From positions 1 through 64,000 of the forward strand of contig CALULQ010000008.1 of the NCBI GenBank assembly GCA_944321525.1: a stretch of 64,000 nucleotides of DNA, read 5' to 3'. Positions 1 through 7,464 of the stretch are shown one piece after another (the first letter of the stretch is position 1; each line of letters starts with the position of its first letter). Below the pieces are notes generated by a model. That model did not search any database. It was not told the origin of the DNA and was given only the letters and a program-made list of their open reading frames with translations. The translations under genes and the position numbers were made by a program. The DNA comes from an uncultured Paraprevotella sp. Its GTDB lineage: Bacteria; Bacteroidota; Bacteroidia; Bacteroidales; Bacteroidaceae.

Positions 1-389
1 ATGCGCGACGAAAGGCGCTCGCCGTAGCTCACGATGGCGGCAGAGGTCTTGGGCGAAAGGTCGCGTATCAGGTAGACACCCTGATAGATGCTTTTCAGCT
101 CCTCCAGCAAGGCTTCCACGACCACCTGCAGGCCGGCGCGCTTTTCGCCGGCCGGAATCACCGCCTCTATCATGCGGCGATGGCGGTCGGCCATTTCTTC
201 GAATTCCACTTGATAAGACAAATCGCCCGTCACGGCCAAGCGCGACGTCCGGATAAGTTTATCGGTGATGCCGCCCAAAGCGGACACCACCACGATGACA
301 GGCTCTTCTTCAGCCTCAACAATCTTCTTGACATTCAAGATGCTTTCTGCGGAACCTACGGATGTTCCTCCAAATTTCAATACTTTCAT
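1..389 (-). CDS. thrA: Aspartokinase / homoserine dehydrogenase, N-terminal part
   Basis: The first 129 residues of an aspartate kinase are read on the minus strand; the gene runs off the left edge. The start is the classic amino-acid kinase signature MKVLKFGGTSVGS, which binds ATP and aspartate, followed by VIVVVSALGGITDKL and, further on, the family motif SYGERLSS. Aspartokinase phosphorylates aspartate, the first step toward threonine, methionine, lysine and isoleucine. In Bacteroidales the protein with this N-terminus is usually the bifunctional kinase-homoserine dehydrogenase ThrA, but the dehydrogenase half lies outside the window, so a monofunctional LysC cannot be excluded. The ATG at 389 is the only start that keeps the whole KFGGTSV motif. 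A TATTTTTG -7 element lies about 110 bases upstream, leaving a leader of about 100 bases. Confidence 0.9.
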   Translation of the reverse strand, partial: MKVLKFGGTSVGSAESILNVKKIVEAEEEPVIVVVSALGGITDKLIRTSRLAVTGDLSYQVEFEEMADRHRRMIEAVIPAGEKRAGLQVVVEALLEELKSIYQGVYLIRDLSPKTSAAIVSYGERLSSR

Positions 390-398
390 TTCTGCATT

Positions 399-461
399 TT
401 ACAAATCAAGTCTCCCGGCAAGCAGGCTCACAACACCTGTATTGACAGCCGTGGAAACCAT
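399..461 (-). CDS. Possible threonine-operon leader peptide
   Basis: A 20-codon frame, MVSTAVNTGVVSLLAGRLDL, lies entirely between the -7 element and the thrA start and ends 9 bases before it. It has two Thr and four Val codons. Its start codon sits within a 15-base palindrome (AACCATAATATGGTT, 456-470). Attenuation leaders upstream of thr operons in other bacteria are short and rich in Thr/Ile codons. This one is only mildly enriched, so the role is inference and the frame may be chance. Confidence 0.25.
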   Translation of the reverse strand: MVSTAVNTGVVSLLAGRLDL

Positions 462-497
462 AATATGGTTAATTTTCGCCTCTCGCAATAATTCCCG

Positions 498-505
498 CAA
501 AAATA
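498..505 (-). promoter_or_regulatory. -7 element of the thrA promoter
   Basis: TATTTTTG on the minus strand matches the Bacteroidetes -7 consensus TAnnTTTG. No convincing -33 TTTG is seen at the usual distance. Transcription would begin near 490 and include the candidate leader peptide. Confidence 0.5.
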
Positions 506-589
506 GCAATTATTTGTCTAAATGAGCTTATGAAATAAAATTAATTTGTATTTTTGCCTAATAAATCATCGACATCAAGTAGCAGTTTC

Positions 590-1291
590 ATGACAAAAAG
601 AACATTTTCCCTATATATCCTGTTGCTCTGCGCCTGCCTGCCGATGGAGGCTGCGGGCGACTTCTACGAAGGCGAACCGCTATATGCCAGCCGTTGGAGG
701 GACTACAAGCGCGACTCTTACTTCGGGCTGCGCTTCGGCCTGAATATTCCCACCGTGCGCTACCAAGGCACGGGCGGAACGGCACAAACCGACCCGCACC
801 CGCGCTACCACTTGGGGCTCGTCTACGGGAACAAATTGGGCAACGGGCTGCCCTTCTTCCTGGAATCCGGACTCATGTACACGGAAAAAGGCACGGAGAT
901 AAAGGAAACGGAAGACTACGGAGTGAGGAAAACCACATTGCGCTACCTGGAAATCCCCATCGTGCTGAAATACAAAATAGACACGAATGCCGACGACTTC
1001 ACCGTGCAACCGTTTTTCGGCGGATACTTGGCCGTAGGCGTGGGCGGAGAAGTGAAAGACTACACCGGAAGGACGAAATACAGCCCCTTCGGCGACGACC
1101 GCTACAAACGGTTCGACGCCGGACTGAAAGTGGGATGCGGCATCGCCTTCCAAAACTTCTATTTCAGCATGGGATACGACATCGGTCTCTTCAACATCGC
1201 CGGGAAGGATTATGCCGACTATCATTACGACAACTTCGACGGGCGCATACGGACTGGCAACTTCACCATGACCGTCGGGGTGGACTTCTGA
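590..1291 (+). CDS. Outer-membrane beta-barrel protein, porin-like family
   Basis: A 233-residue exported protein. It opens with a signal peptide (MTKRTFSLYILLLCACLPM...) and then shows alternating-residue beta strands typical of the OMP_b-brl_2 (PF13568) group: FGLRFGLNIPT near the start, YLEIPIVLKYK in the middle, and a last strand ending in phenylalanine (FTMTVGVDF), the C-terminal signal recognised by the BAM machine. An in-frame TTG at 554 would add 12 residues, but the ATG at 590 puts the signal peptide at the N-terminus, so it is preferred. A TATTTTTG -7 element lies at 549-556. The gene stands alone, divergent from thrA, and is closed by a strong terminator. The ligand or function is unknown. 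Confidence 0.8.
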   Translation: MTKRTFSLYILLLCACLPMEAAGDFYEGEPLYASRWRDYKRDSYFGLRFGLNIPTVRYQGTGGTAQTDPHPRYHLGLVYGNKLGNGLPFFLESGLMYTEKGTEIKETEDYGVRKTTLRYLEIPIVLKYKIDTNADDFTVQPFFGGYLAVGVGGEVKDYTGRTKYSPFGDDRYKRFDAGLKVGCGIAFQNFYFSMGYDIGLFNIAGKDYADYHYDNFDGRIRTGNFTMTVGVDF

Positions 1292-1302
1292 CGGCAAGAC
1301 CC

Positions 1303-1349
1303 GACAAATCGGCGCGCTTTGGACTGTTTCCAAAGCGCGCCGATTTGTC
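1303..1349. terminator. Bidirectional hairpin terminator
   Basis: A perfect 21-bp stem with a 5-base loop (CTGTT) lies between the convergent beta-barrel gene and the FAD-protein gene. The arms contain AAATCGGCGCGCTTTGG and its complement. It is symmetrical and can serve both strands. Confidence 0.85.
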
Positions 1350-1370
1350 ATTTTCCGGCCCCGCCCGTTC

Positions 1371-2972
1371 TCACGCATGCTCCAGCCAAGCCGCTGCGGC
1401 CTCGGCACAACGCTCGCCGTCGATGGCGGCTGACACGATACCGCCCGCATAGCCGGCCCCTTCGCCACAAGGGAACAGCCCCCGGAGACGCACATGCTGC
1501 AGCGTCTCCCCGTCGCGAAGGATGCGCACGGGAGCCGAAGTGCGGCTCTCCACGCCTATCATCACGGCATCGTTCGTCAGGAAGCCGTGCGAGACTTTCC
1601 CGAACCGGCGGAAACCTTCGGCCAAGCGGGTGGTGATGAACTTCGGCATCCAGAAATGCAGGGGCGAAGACACCAGGCCGGGCGCATACGAACTGTCGGG
1701 CAGGTCGTAGCTCAACCGCCCGTTCACGAAGTCGGCCATCCGCTGCGCGGGTGCCGTCTGCCGGCAGTTGCCCTGCCGCCAGTTCTGTTCCTCCAACACT
1801 TCCTGAAACTGCATCATGGCCAACGGATGTCCGGCTTCCGCCTGCACACCAGCCACCGCCATGATCTCCGCCAACGACGGCTCCTGCAAATCCTCGGGGT
1901 GCATCTCCACCACCATGCCGGCGTTGCTCCACCGCGAACCGCGGTTGCTGGGCGACATGCCGTTCACCACCGTCTGGTGCGGACCGCTGGCCGCCGGAAC
2001 AACGAAACCGCCGGGACACATGCAAAAGCTGTACACTCCGCGGCCATCCACCTGTTGCACGAAACTGTATTCCGCCGCCGGAAGATACTTCCCGCGCCCG
2101 TTCTTGTTATGATACTGGATTTGGTCTATCAACCGCGACGGATGCTCCAGCCGCACACCGACGGCCAATCCCTTGCTCTCGATTTCCACCCCGTGGGCAT
2201 ACAGCCAGCGGTAGACGTCGCGGGCGGAATGCCCCGTGGCCAGAATCACAGGCCCGCGGAAAGTCCGCCCCGTGTTCGTCTCAATCCCGACCACCTCGTC
2301 TTTCTCGATGAGCAAGGCGTCCATGCGGGTTTCGAAATGCACCTCTCCCCCGCAGTCCAGGATGGTCTTGCGCATGTTCTCTATGACCCTCGGGAGTTTG
2401 TCCGTCCCGATGTGCGGATGGGCGTCCTGCAGGATGGACACGCTGGCGCCGTGCTGGCAGAACACGTTCAGGATTTTCTCCACGTTACCGCGCTTCTTGC
2501 TCCGCGTGTAGAGTTTTCCGTCGGAATAAGCCCCCGCGCCGCCCTCGCCGAAACTGTAGTTGCTCTCGCTGTCCACCTTGTGTTCGCGCGAGATTTTGGC
2601 CAGGTCCAACTTGCGGTCGCGCACGTTCTTTCCGCGCTCCACGACGACGGGCCGGCAGCCCGCCTCAATTAGGCGAAGGGCGGCGAAGAGTCCGCCCGGC
2701 CCGGCTCCGACCACAATCACCTGCGGCCGGCCGCTCACATCGCGGTATTCCGTGCGCACGAACTCATCATCCTCCGGCTGCTCGTTGACATACACCCTCA
2801 CTTTCAAATTCACGTAAATGGTGCGCTGGCGGGCGTCGATGCTCCGCTTCAGCACCTTTATGGCCGTCAGTGTCCGCTCGTCCTTTCCTTTCTCGCGGGC
2901 GACATGCCGCCGCAAAGCCTGCTCGCTGGCTGCCGTTTCCGGCAGCACTCTGAGTTGGTATTCTTCTATCAT
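1371..2972 (-). CDS. FAD-dependent dehydrogenase (COG2509 family)
   Basis: A 533-residue protein with a Rossmann FAD-binding signature near residue 87 (VIVVGAGPGGLFAALRL). The acidic/basic end of the second strand follows (VVVERG), and a second nucleotide-binding signature sits near the C-terminus (GLFPCGEGAGYAGGI). An N-terminal extension of about 80 residues precedes the FAD domain. Conserved Cys and Gly runs (SFCMCPGGFVVPA) are typical of the uncharacterised COG2509 dehydrogenases, which are about this length. The substrate is unknown. The gene follows the GNAT acetyltransferase by 20 bases and is probably transcribed with it from the promoter at 3472-3502. The bidirectional hairpin at 1303-1349 ends the unit. 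Confidence 0.85.
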   Translation of the reverse strand: MIEEYQLRVLPETAASEQALRRHVAREKGKDERTLTAIKVLKRSIDARQRTIYVNLKVRVYVNEQPEDDEFVRTEYRDVSGRPQVIVVGAGPGGLFAALRLIEAGCRPVVVERGKNVRDRKLDLAKISREHKVDSESNYSFGEGGAGAYSDGKLYTRSKKRGNVEKILNVFCQHGASVSILQDAHPHIGTDKLPRVIENMRKTILDCGGEVHFETRMDALLIEKDEVVGIETNTGRTFRGPVILATGHSARDVYRWLYAHGVEIESKGLAVGVRLEHPSRLIDQIQYHNKNGRGKYLPAAEYSFVQQVDGRGVYSFCMCPGGFVVPAASGPHQTVVNGMSPSNRGSRWSNAGMVVEMHPEDLQEPSLAEIMAVAGVQAEAGHPLAMMQFQEVLEEQNWRQGNCRQTAPAQRMADFVNGRLSYDLPDSSYAPGLVSSPLHFWMPKFITTRLAEGFRRFGKVSHGFLTNDAVMIGVESRTSAPVRILRDGETLQHVRLRGLFPCGEGAGYAGGIVSAAIDGERCAEAAAAWLEHA

Positions 2973-2992
2973 ACGTTCAATATATTCTTCTT

Positions 2993-3445
2993 TCAGTCCA
3001 TCCTCATGTGCAATATCGGGAAGGGGTTGCCCTGTTCGTCCGTCTCATCCCGCCGGAAAGTGCGGAATCCCATGTGGCGGTAAAAGCCTTCGGCCTTCTC
3101 GTTCTGCTCGTTCACGTCCACGTATTCCACGTCGTATTGGCGGAGGGCAAGGCCTACCAGCCTTTTCCCCAGTCCCGTCCCGATGCAGGAGGGGGAGAGG
3201 AAAAGCATCTCTATCTTGCGTTCCTGTATGCCCATGAAACCTACGGGCGCGTCGCCATCCCAAGCCACAATGAGGTGTTCGACACCCTGCAAAGCGACCT
3301 CCACCTGCGGGACAAGACGGTCAATGTCTTGCTCCGTCAGGAAATGGTGGCTGGTCCGCACCGAAAAGTGCCACACTCCGACCAATTGGCCGACGAGGCC
3401 GGCACTCCGTTCCCCGCCCCATTCTTCTATTCTGATTTGTTCCAT
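2993..3445 (-). CDS. GNAT-family N-acetyltransferase
   Basis: A 150-residue protein with the acetyl-CoA binding motif of GNAT enzymes (CIGTGLGKRLV, matching the Q/RxxGxG/A pattern). After it come the VDVNEQNEKAEGFYRHMGF segment that forms the last strands of the fold and the C-terminal pair of strands. It resembles the YjaB/YiaC-like small acetyltransferases. The acceptor is unknown and could be a protein N-terminus, an amine or a small molecule. It has its own promoter and is the first gene of a two-gene unit with the FAD dehydrogenase. Confidence 0.85.
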   Translation of the reverse strand: MEQIRIEEWGGERSAGLVGQLVGVWHFSVRTSHHFLTEQDIDRLVPQVEVALQGVEHLIVAWDGDAPVGFMGIQERKIEMLFLSPSCIGTGLGKRLVGLALRQYDVEYVDVNEQNEKAEGFYRHMGFRTFRRDETDEQGNPFPILHMRMD

Positions 3446-3471
3446 ATTCCAAAATTTGCGTTACGGCGATG

Positions 3472-3502
3472 CAAAGTTACGGATTCCTGCTTGCCTCCGC
3501 AA
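3472..3502 (-). promoter_or_regulatory. Promoter of the acetyltransferase-dehydrogenase unit
   Basis: On the minus strand, TTG (3502-3500), 20 bases, then TAACTTTG (3479-3472): a full match to the Bacteroidetes -33/-7 promoter. It lies 27 bases upstream of the start codon. Confidence 0.65.
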
Positions 3503-3530
3503 CCTTGTCCGTGCCGTTCCTTCCCGATGC

Positions 3531-4952
3531 TCAGCCGAAAAGCGCCCGAAGGGCCTCTTCCACCTTCCGCACCGGTATGAGTTCTATGTCCAGTTTCGAG
3601 GAATCGAATCCCTGCATGTTATATTTAGGTATCAGCATCCGGCGGAAGCCCAACTTGGCGGCCTCGGCCACCCGTTGCTCGATGCGGTTCACCGGACGGA
3701 TCTCGCCGCTCAGTCCCACCTCGCCGGCCATGCATACCCCGTCCTCGATGCCCGTGTCCACATTGCTGCTCAGCACGGCGGCGATGACGGAGAGGTCGAT
3801 GGCCGGGTCGGTCACCTTCAGTCCGCCCGCGATGTTGAGGAACACGTCCTTCTGCGCCAGGCGGAAGCCCACGCGCTTCTCCAGCACGGCCAGCAGCATG
3901 TTCAACCGCCGCAGGTCGAAGCCCGTGGCCGAACGCTGGGGCGTGCCGTAGGCGGCCGTGCTCACCAGCGCCTGCGTCTCGATGAGGAAGGGGCGCACCC
4001 CCTCGATGGCCGAAGCGATGGCCACGCCGCTCAGCCCTTCGTGGTTCTCGGAGAGCAGCAGTTCGGAGGGGTTGCTCACCTGCCGCAGACCGTCCTGGCG
4101 CATCTCGTAGATGCCCAGCTCCGCCGTGCTGCCGAAACGGTTCTTGATGCTCCGCAGGATGCGGTACATGTAATGCTGGTCGCCCTCGAACTGCAGCACG
4201 GCGTCCACGATATGCTCCAGCACCTTGGGCCCGGCCAGCGTGCCTTCCTTGTTGATATGGCCGATGAGGATGACGGGGATGTTGCTCTCCTTGGCGAACT
4301 TCAGCAACAGGGCCGCACATTCGCGCACCTGGGAGATGCTGCCGGGCGAACTGTCCACCGTCTCGCTCATGATGGTCTGGATGGAGTCGATGACCAACAG
4401 CTGGGGCTGCACGTTGCGTACGTGGGCGAAAATCTGCTCCATCACCGTCTCGCACACCACGAGGCAACCGGAAGCGGAAAGGAAGGAATCGCGGTCCACC
4501 ATCTGCCCCGCCGAACGCGGCACCAGCCGGTCGGCCCGCAACTTCAGCTGCCGCGCGCTCTCCTCGCCACTGACGTAGAGGATGCGCCGCCCGCCCAGCC
4601 GCAGCACCGTCTGCAACACCAAGGTGGACTTCCCGATGCCCGGCTCGCCGCCCAGCAGCACCAGCGACCCGGGCACCAGCCCGCCGCCCAGCACGCGGTT
4701 CAGCTCCCCGTCGCACATGTCCATCCGCGGCTCCTCGTCGGCGGCAATCTGCCCCACCGGCACGGGGGCGGCCCGCAAAGGGTCGGCCGCCGACGCCTGC
4801 CGATAGCTTCCCGCCATGGCAGCCGCGCTTTCCTTCCGCACCGTGAACTCCTTGAACGTGTTCCATTCCCCGCACGACGGGCAACGCCCGATCCACTTCG
4901 GGGATTCCTGTCCGCAATTGCCGCACACGTATACCGTTTTATCTTTTGCCAT
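3531..4952 (-). CDS. radA: DNA repair protein RadA (Sms)
   Basis: A 473-residue protein with every mark of RadA. It has an N-terminal four-cysteine zinc finger (VCGNCGQ...CPSCGEWN), then a RecA-like ATPase with Walker A GGEPGIGKSTL, the RadA-specific KNRFG motif, and a C-terminal Lon-protease-like domain (the region with LNIAGGLKVTDPAIDL). RadA is a DnaB-like helicase that promotes branch migration during recombination and repair. An upstream in-frame extension to 5063 exists, but the ATG at 4952 begins directly at the zinc finger as in other RadA proteins. The gene is 85 bases upstream of the acetyltransferase, which has its own promoter. Confidence 0.96.
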   Translation of the reverse strand: MAKDKTVYVCGNCGQESPKWIGRCPSCGEWNTFKEFTVRKESAAAMAGSYRQASAADPLRAAPVPVGQIAADEEPRMDMCDGELNRVLGGGLVPGSLVLLGGEPGIGKSTLVLQTVLRLGGRRILYVSGEESARQLKLRADRLVPRSAGQMVDRDSFLSASGCLVVCETVMEQIFAHVRNVQPQLLVIDSIQTIMSETVDSSPGSISQVRECAALLLKFAKESNIPVILIGHINKEGTLAGPKVLEHIVDAVLQFEGDQHYMYRILRSIKNRFGSTAELGIYEMRQDGLRQVSNPSELLLSENHEGLSGVAIASAIEGVRPFLIETQALVSTAAYGTPQRSATGFDLRRLNMLLAVLEKRVGFRLAQKDVFLNIAGGLKVTDPAIDLSVIAAVLSSNVDTGIEDGVCMAGEVGLSGEIRPVNRIEQRVAEAAKLGFRRMLIPKYNMQGFDSSKLDIELIPVRKVEEALRALFG

Positions 4953-5334
4953 AATAATCGCCTCGTCTTTCAGCGGATAAAAATACGGAGATTTCCGCGA
5001 ACGGCCATAAAATACGGCAAGAAAAACTTCCGCACCCGCACAAACCGTCCCGACGGCATGCACAAATGACAGTAAATCTTATAAATCCCTTACAAAAAGC
5101 CGCGTTTTCCGCCATTCCCATGACACGCCCCGCATCCGGGAAGGACAAACCAGAGGCCCAAGCGTTAAAAAACAAACGTGAAAACCGCATCATACACGCA
5201 TTTCACGGCCCGAAACGTGAAATCCCAGCTGCAACAAACTCTTTCCTTTTGCGGAAAGAAACAAACGTCTTGCCGCAAAGCGATGGAACGTCTTCCGCAA
5301 AGCGATTACTTTTTGTCCGGAACAGCAAAAAAGA
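4953..5334. other. Intergenic stretch upstream of radA, no gene seen
   Basis: About 380 bases without convincing coding sequence on either strand. Several short C/G-rich direct repeats occur (CCGCAAAGCGAT at about 5273 and 5296). A TATTTTTA sequence near 4987 on the minus strand may be the radA -7 element. Confidence 0.5.
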
Positions 5335-5356
5335 AGAGCCCTCCGGCTCTATTTTT
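5335..5356. terminator. Small hairpin terminator, usable on both strands
   Basis: AGAGCC-CTCC-GGCTCT followed by ATTTTT on the plus strand, and by TCTTTTTT on the minus strand. No transcript that it would end is evident, which hints at an unannotated short RNA or an older gene nearby. Confidence 0.5.
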
Positions 5357-5451
5357 CCTCCAGACAAGCCCCCGCGGCGGGACAAACCGCCATAGCAAAA
5401 AGACAGCCATCCCCACGTCCGGAGTGGCACGGAAGCCCGCCTCATGCGCCA

Positions 5452-5604
5452 GCCATGCCCGGTCTGCCGTCAAAAAGGAAAGAATCCGCCGGAATGAGTG
5501 TCATTCTGTCCGCTCCGCACCCCTGAAATACGGCGGAATTCTCCACCGCCCTCCCCGTCGGGACGGAATACGCGATTCTCGCGCACCGCCCGTGACATTT
5601 TGAC
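5452..5604. repeat. Intergenic repeat, copy A (two-copy family)
   Basis: This copy shares a perfect 27-base core (5523-5549, starting CTGAAATACGGCGGAATTC) with the copy at 7297-7401. The flanks are diverged but recognisable: CCATGCCCGG and GAATCC.CCGGA upstream, GTGACATTTTGAC downstream. Copy A carries about 40 extra bases between the core and the right flank. No gene is carried. Confidence 0.6.
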
Positions 5605-5709
5605 ATGCTGACAAAAGGCCCTGCATCAGCGGTGACTGTCCGATATTCCGCCCCAACCATCCTTCGGGCTTGCCGATGCTTAGCCTGCCATGCTCAAACC
5701 GCGACTTGA

Positions 5710-6003
5710 AGTCAATTGGCAACGGATGTACTCCTGCGCGGATTTGCCCGTCTCTTTCTTTATCAAATCGCCGATGATGACGGCATCGACATGCCTGGCA
5801 ATGCCCAAGGCGTGGATGAGTGGCTGCAACAGATGGAGCTTATACACTGATTATTTCCAAATCATATCCTTTACGGTTCGGGCTATCCCCACCAGCCCGA
5901 TGTCGTGCTGAAAGCCAACCTACAAAGGCAGAAACAGATACTTGCCTCGCTCCCCGTTTTTCCCTATCTTTGCATACTCATCAACAAAAACATTACGATA
6001 TGA
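5710..6003 (+). pseudogene. Decayed reading frame, family not recognised
   Basis: In one frame the sequence reads like protein on both sides of an in-frame TGA (5848-5850): ARLFLYQIADDDGIDMPG and WLQQMELIH before it, HILYGSGYPHQPDVVLKANL and QRQKQILASLP after it. Another TGA (5707) closes the frame upstream and no start codon with a ribosome site is visible. The residue composition (acidic, aromatic, few rare residues) looks like once-functional coding sequence. The frame ends in TGA overlapping the ATG of the next gene. I do not recognise the family, and chance cannot be excluded. Confidence 0.3.
5942..5972 (+). promoter_or_regulatory. Promoter of the HhH/DUF3795 gene
   Basis: TTG (5942-5944), 20 bases, TATCTTTG (5965-5972), 28 bases before the ATG at 6000. 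Confidence 0.65.
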
Positions 6004-6533
6004 GCGAACTCCGGAAAATCCCCAACGTCGGCGAAACGACCGAACAAGACTTGATGGCAATGGGCTATACCACTATCGAATCCCTAAAAGGCAAGAGCGC
6101 AGACGAACTGTATACCGAAGAATGTGCTCTGCGCGGATGCACCCTTGACCGATGCCAACTCTATCTGTATCGTGCCGTCGAATATTTTGTGAACACAGAT
6201 AATCCCGACCCAATGAAATGCCATTGGTGGCATTGGAAAGACGAATATGTCGAGGTATCGCCTTGCGGGGCTATCTGCGTGGAGTGCGGTCTGTTTCCCT
6301 TGCAATGCGCCGGATGCCGCAAGATTAAAGGGAAAGTATTTTGGTTGCAATATACGGGTGATGATTGCTGTCGCGTATATAATTGTTGCGTGAATAAGAA
6401 ACATCAGCATAATTGCGGCAAGTGTACGGAACTTCCTTGCTCCCGCTTCTTAAAAGACCCGACTATCTCTGACGAGGAAAACACCGCCAATTTGAAAAAG
6501 ATGCTGGATAATTTAAGCAAGACTGACAAATGA
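6000..6533 (+). CDS. Helix-hairpin-helix and Cys-rich DUF3795 protein
   Basis: A 177-residue protein in two parts. Residues 1-70 form a helix-hairpin-helix-like fold (IPNVGETTEQDLMAMGY, then TTIESLKGKSADELY), as in the TfoX C-terminal/pathogenicity-locus family. Residues 75-177 are rich in paired cysteines (CGAICVECGLFPLQCAGC, then CCRVYNCCVNKK and CGKCTELPC), matching the DUF3795 pattern thought to bind metal. The ATG at 6000 follows a good promoter; longer in-frame starts upstream would cross it. The function is unknown. The gene lies in an accessory-looking patch beside a decayed frame. Confidence 0.75.
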   Translation: MSELRKIPNVGETTEQDLMAMGYTTIESLKGKSADELYTEECALRGCTLDRCQLYLYRAVEYFVNTDNPDPMKCHWWHWKDEYVEVSPCGAICVECGLFPLQCAGCRKIKGKVFWLQYTGDDCCRVYNCCVNKKHQHNCGKCTELPCSRFLKDPTISDEENTANLKKMLDNLSKTDK

Positions 6534-6688
6534 CTTGCTAACAACAAAATTCTTCTAATCCTCCCGATAACCGTCACCGACTCTGTTAACGACAGAAATC
6601 GTCAGGATTAGCCCTGTCTTCTTGGAATGCCTTCTTGTATAATTGATAGATTCTTACTATTTTCGCAAACGAATAGAAGCAATACTCC

Positions 6689-6940
6689 ATGAGTCCTAAG
6701 TTCAGACAAGAAGACGGATATACATTCAAAATATACTCCAACGAGGAGGAGCGGAAGCATGTCCACGTGGTCAGAGCTGAATGTGAAGCCAAGTTCTGGC
6801 TGGAACCGCAGATAGAATTGGCAGCCAATTATGGCTTTGGCAGTAAGGATTTGAAAAAGATAACCGAATTAGTAGAAAAATATGAAGACGACTTTAAACA
6901 ACAGTTTGCAGCCCACATCGGTAAGCGTGTTGATGATTAA
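6689..6940 (+). CDS. DUF4160 domain protein
   Basis: An 83-residue protein typical of DUF4160 in length and pattern: an N-terminal strand (YTFKIYSNEEERKHVHV) with the HVHV signature, a variable middle (AKFWLEPQIELAANYGF) and a C-terminal helix of the form LKKITELVEKYEDDFKQQF. DUF4160 genes are usually paired with a DUF2442 gene, as here, and such pairs are often listed as toxin-antitoxin-like without proven activity. The region is more AT-rich than its neighbours, which suggests acquisition. No clear promoter was found. Confidence 0.8.
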   Translation: MSPKFRQEDGYTFKIYSNEEERKHVHVVRAECEAKFWLEPQIELAANYGFGSKDLKKITELVEKYEDDFKQQFAAHIGKRVDD

Positions 6941-7166
6941 CGCACAAGGTATGATGCTGTCCGTTCTGGGGCAGGATTATTTTGTGTCATACAACCGCGT
7001 GCCCTGGTTGCGCAACGCCCGCGTCAGCAGTGCACTCAACGTGCGCATGGCGGGACCGAACGCCATCGAATGGCCCGAGTTGGACGTAGACCTCGAAATC
7101 GAGAGCCTCAAACACCCCGAACGCTATCCGTTAGTGATGAAGCGGTCGCCGTTAGATGTGATTTGA
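6882..7166 (+). CDS. DUF2442 domain protein
   Basis: A 94-residue protein with the DUF2442 core: strands TSVSVLMINAQGMMLSVLG and DYFVSYNRVPWLRNA, then the signature IEWPELDVDLEIESL and a C-terminal HPERYPL. The domain needs the first strand, so the ATG at 6882 is preferred. It overlaps the DUF4160 gene by 59 bases in another frame. A shorter start at 6933 would overlap it by only 8 bases and leave 77 residues. The overlap implies coupled expression of the pair. No activity can be assigned. Confidence 0.75.
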   Translation: MKTTLNNSLQPTSVSVLMINAQGMMLSVLGQDYFVSYNRVPWLRNARVSSALNVRMAGPNAIEWPELDVDLEIESLKHPERYPLVMKRSPLDVI

Positions 7167-7296
7167 ATGCAATAGTTCAACCGACAGAGTTCCTATTTTA
7201 TCTCCTGCAAACTGTGACGGATTTGCTGGGGATTTTTCCGTAAAACAGCCTTTCCGTCAAATAATTCTTGTCTATGCGGAAACACAAACACGCCAA

Positions 7297-7401
7297 CCAT
7301 GCCCGGCTCCCGCCGGAAAGAAAGGAATCCTCCGGACAGGCCGTCACCCCGCCCGCCCCCTGAAATACGGCGGAATTCTCCACCGCACGTGACATTTTGA
7401 C
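7297..7401. repeat. Intergenic repeat, copy B (two-copy family)
   Basis: The partner of copy A at 5452-5604, with the identical 27-base core at 7360-7386 and the same right flank GACATTTTGAC (7391-7401). It ends about 30 bases upstream of the -7 element of the S41 peptidase gene. The core can fold (GCGG...CCGC). Confidence 0.6.
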
Positions 7402-7464
7402 GTTCTGGCATTTGGCAATCTGAAAAAAACTAACTTTGCGGTAATACACAAAAAAACACTTGCC

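Noticed and set aside
5066..5395. A 109-codon frame between radA and the repeat
   Set aside because: Its composition is that of random GC-rich sequence, there is no promoter, and a terminator lies inside it.
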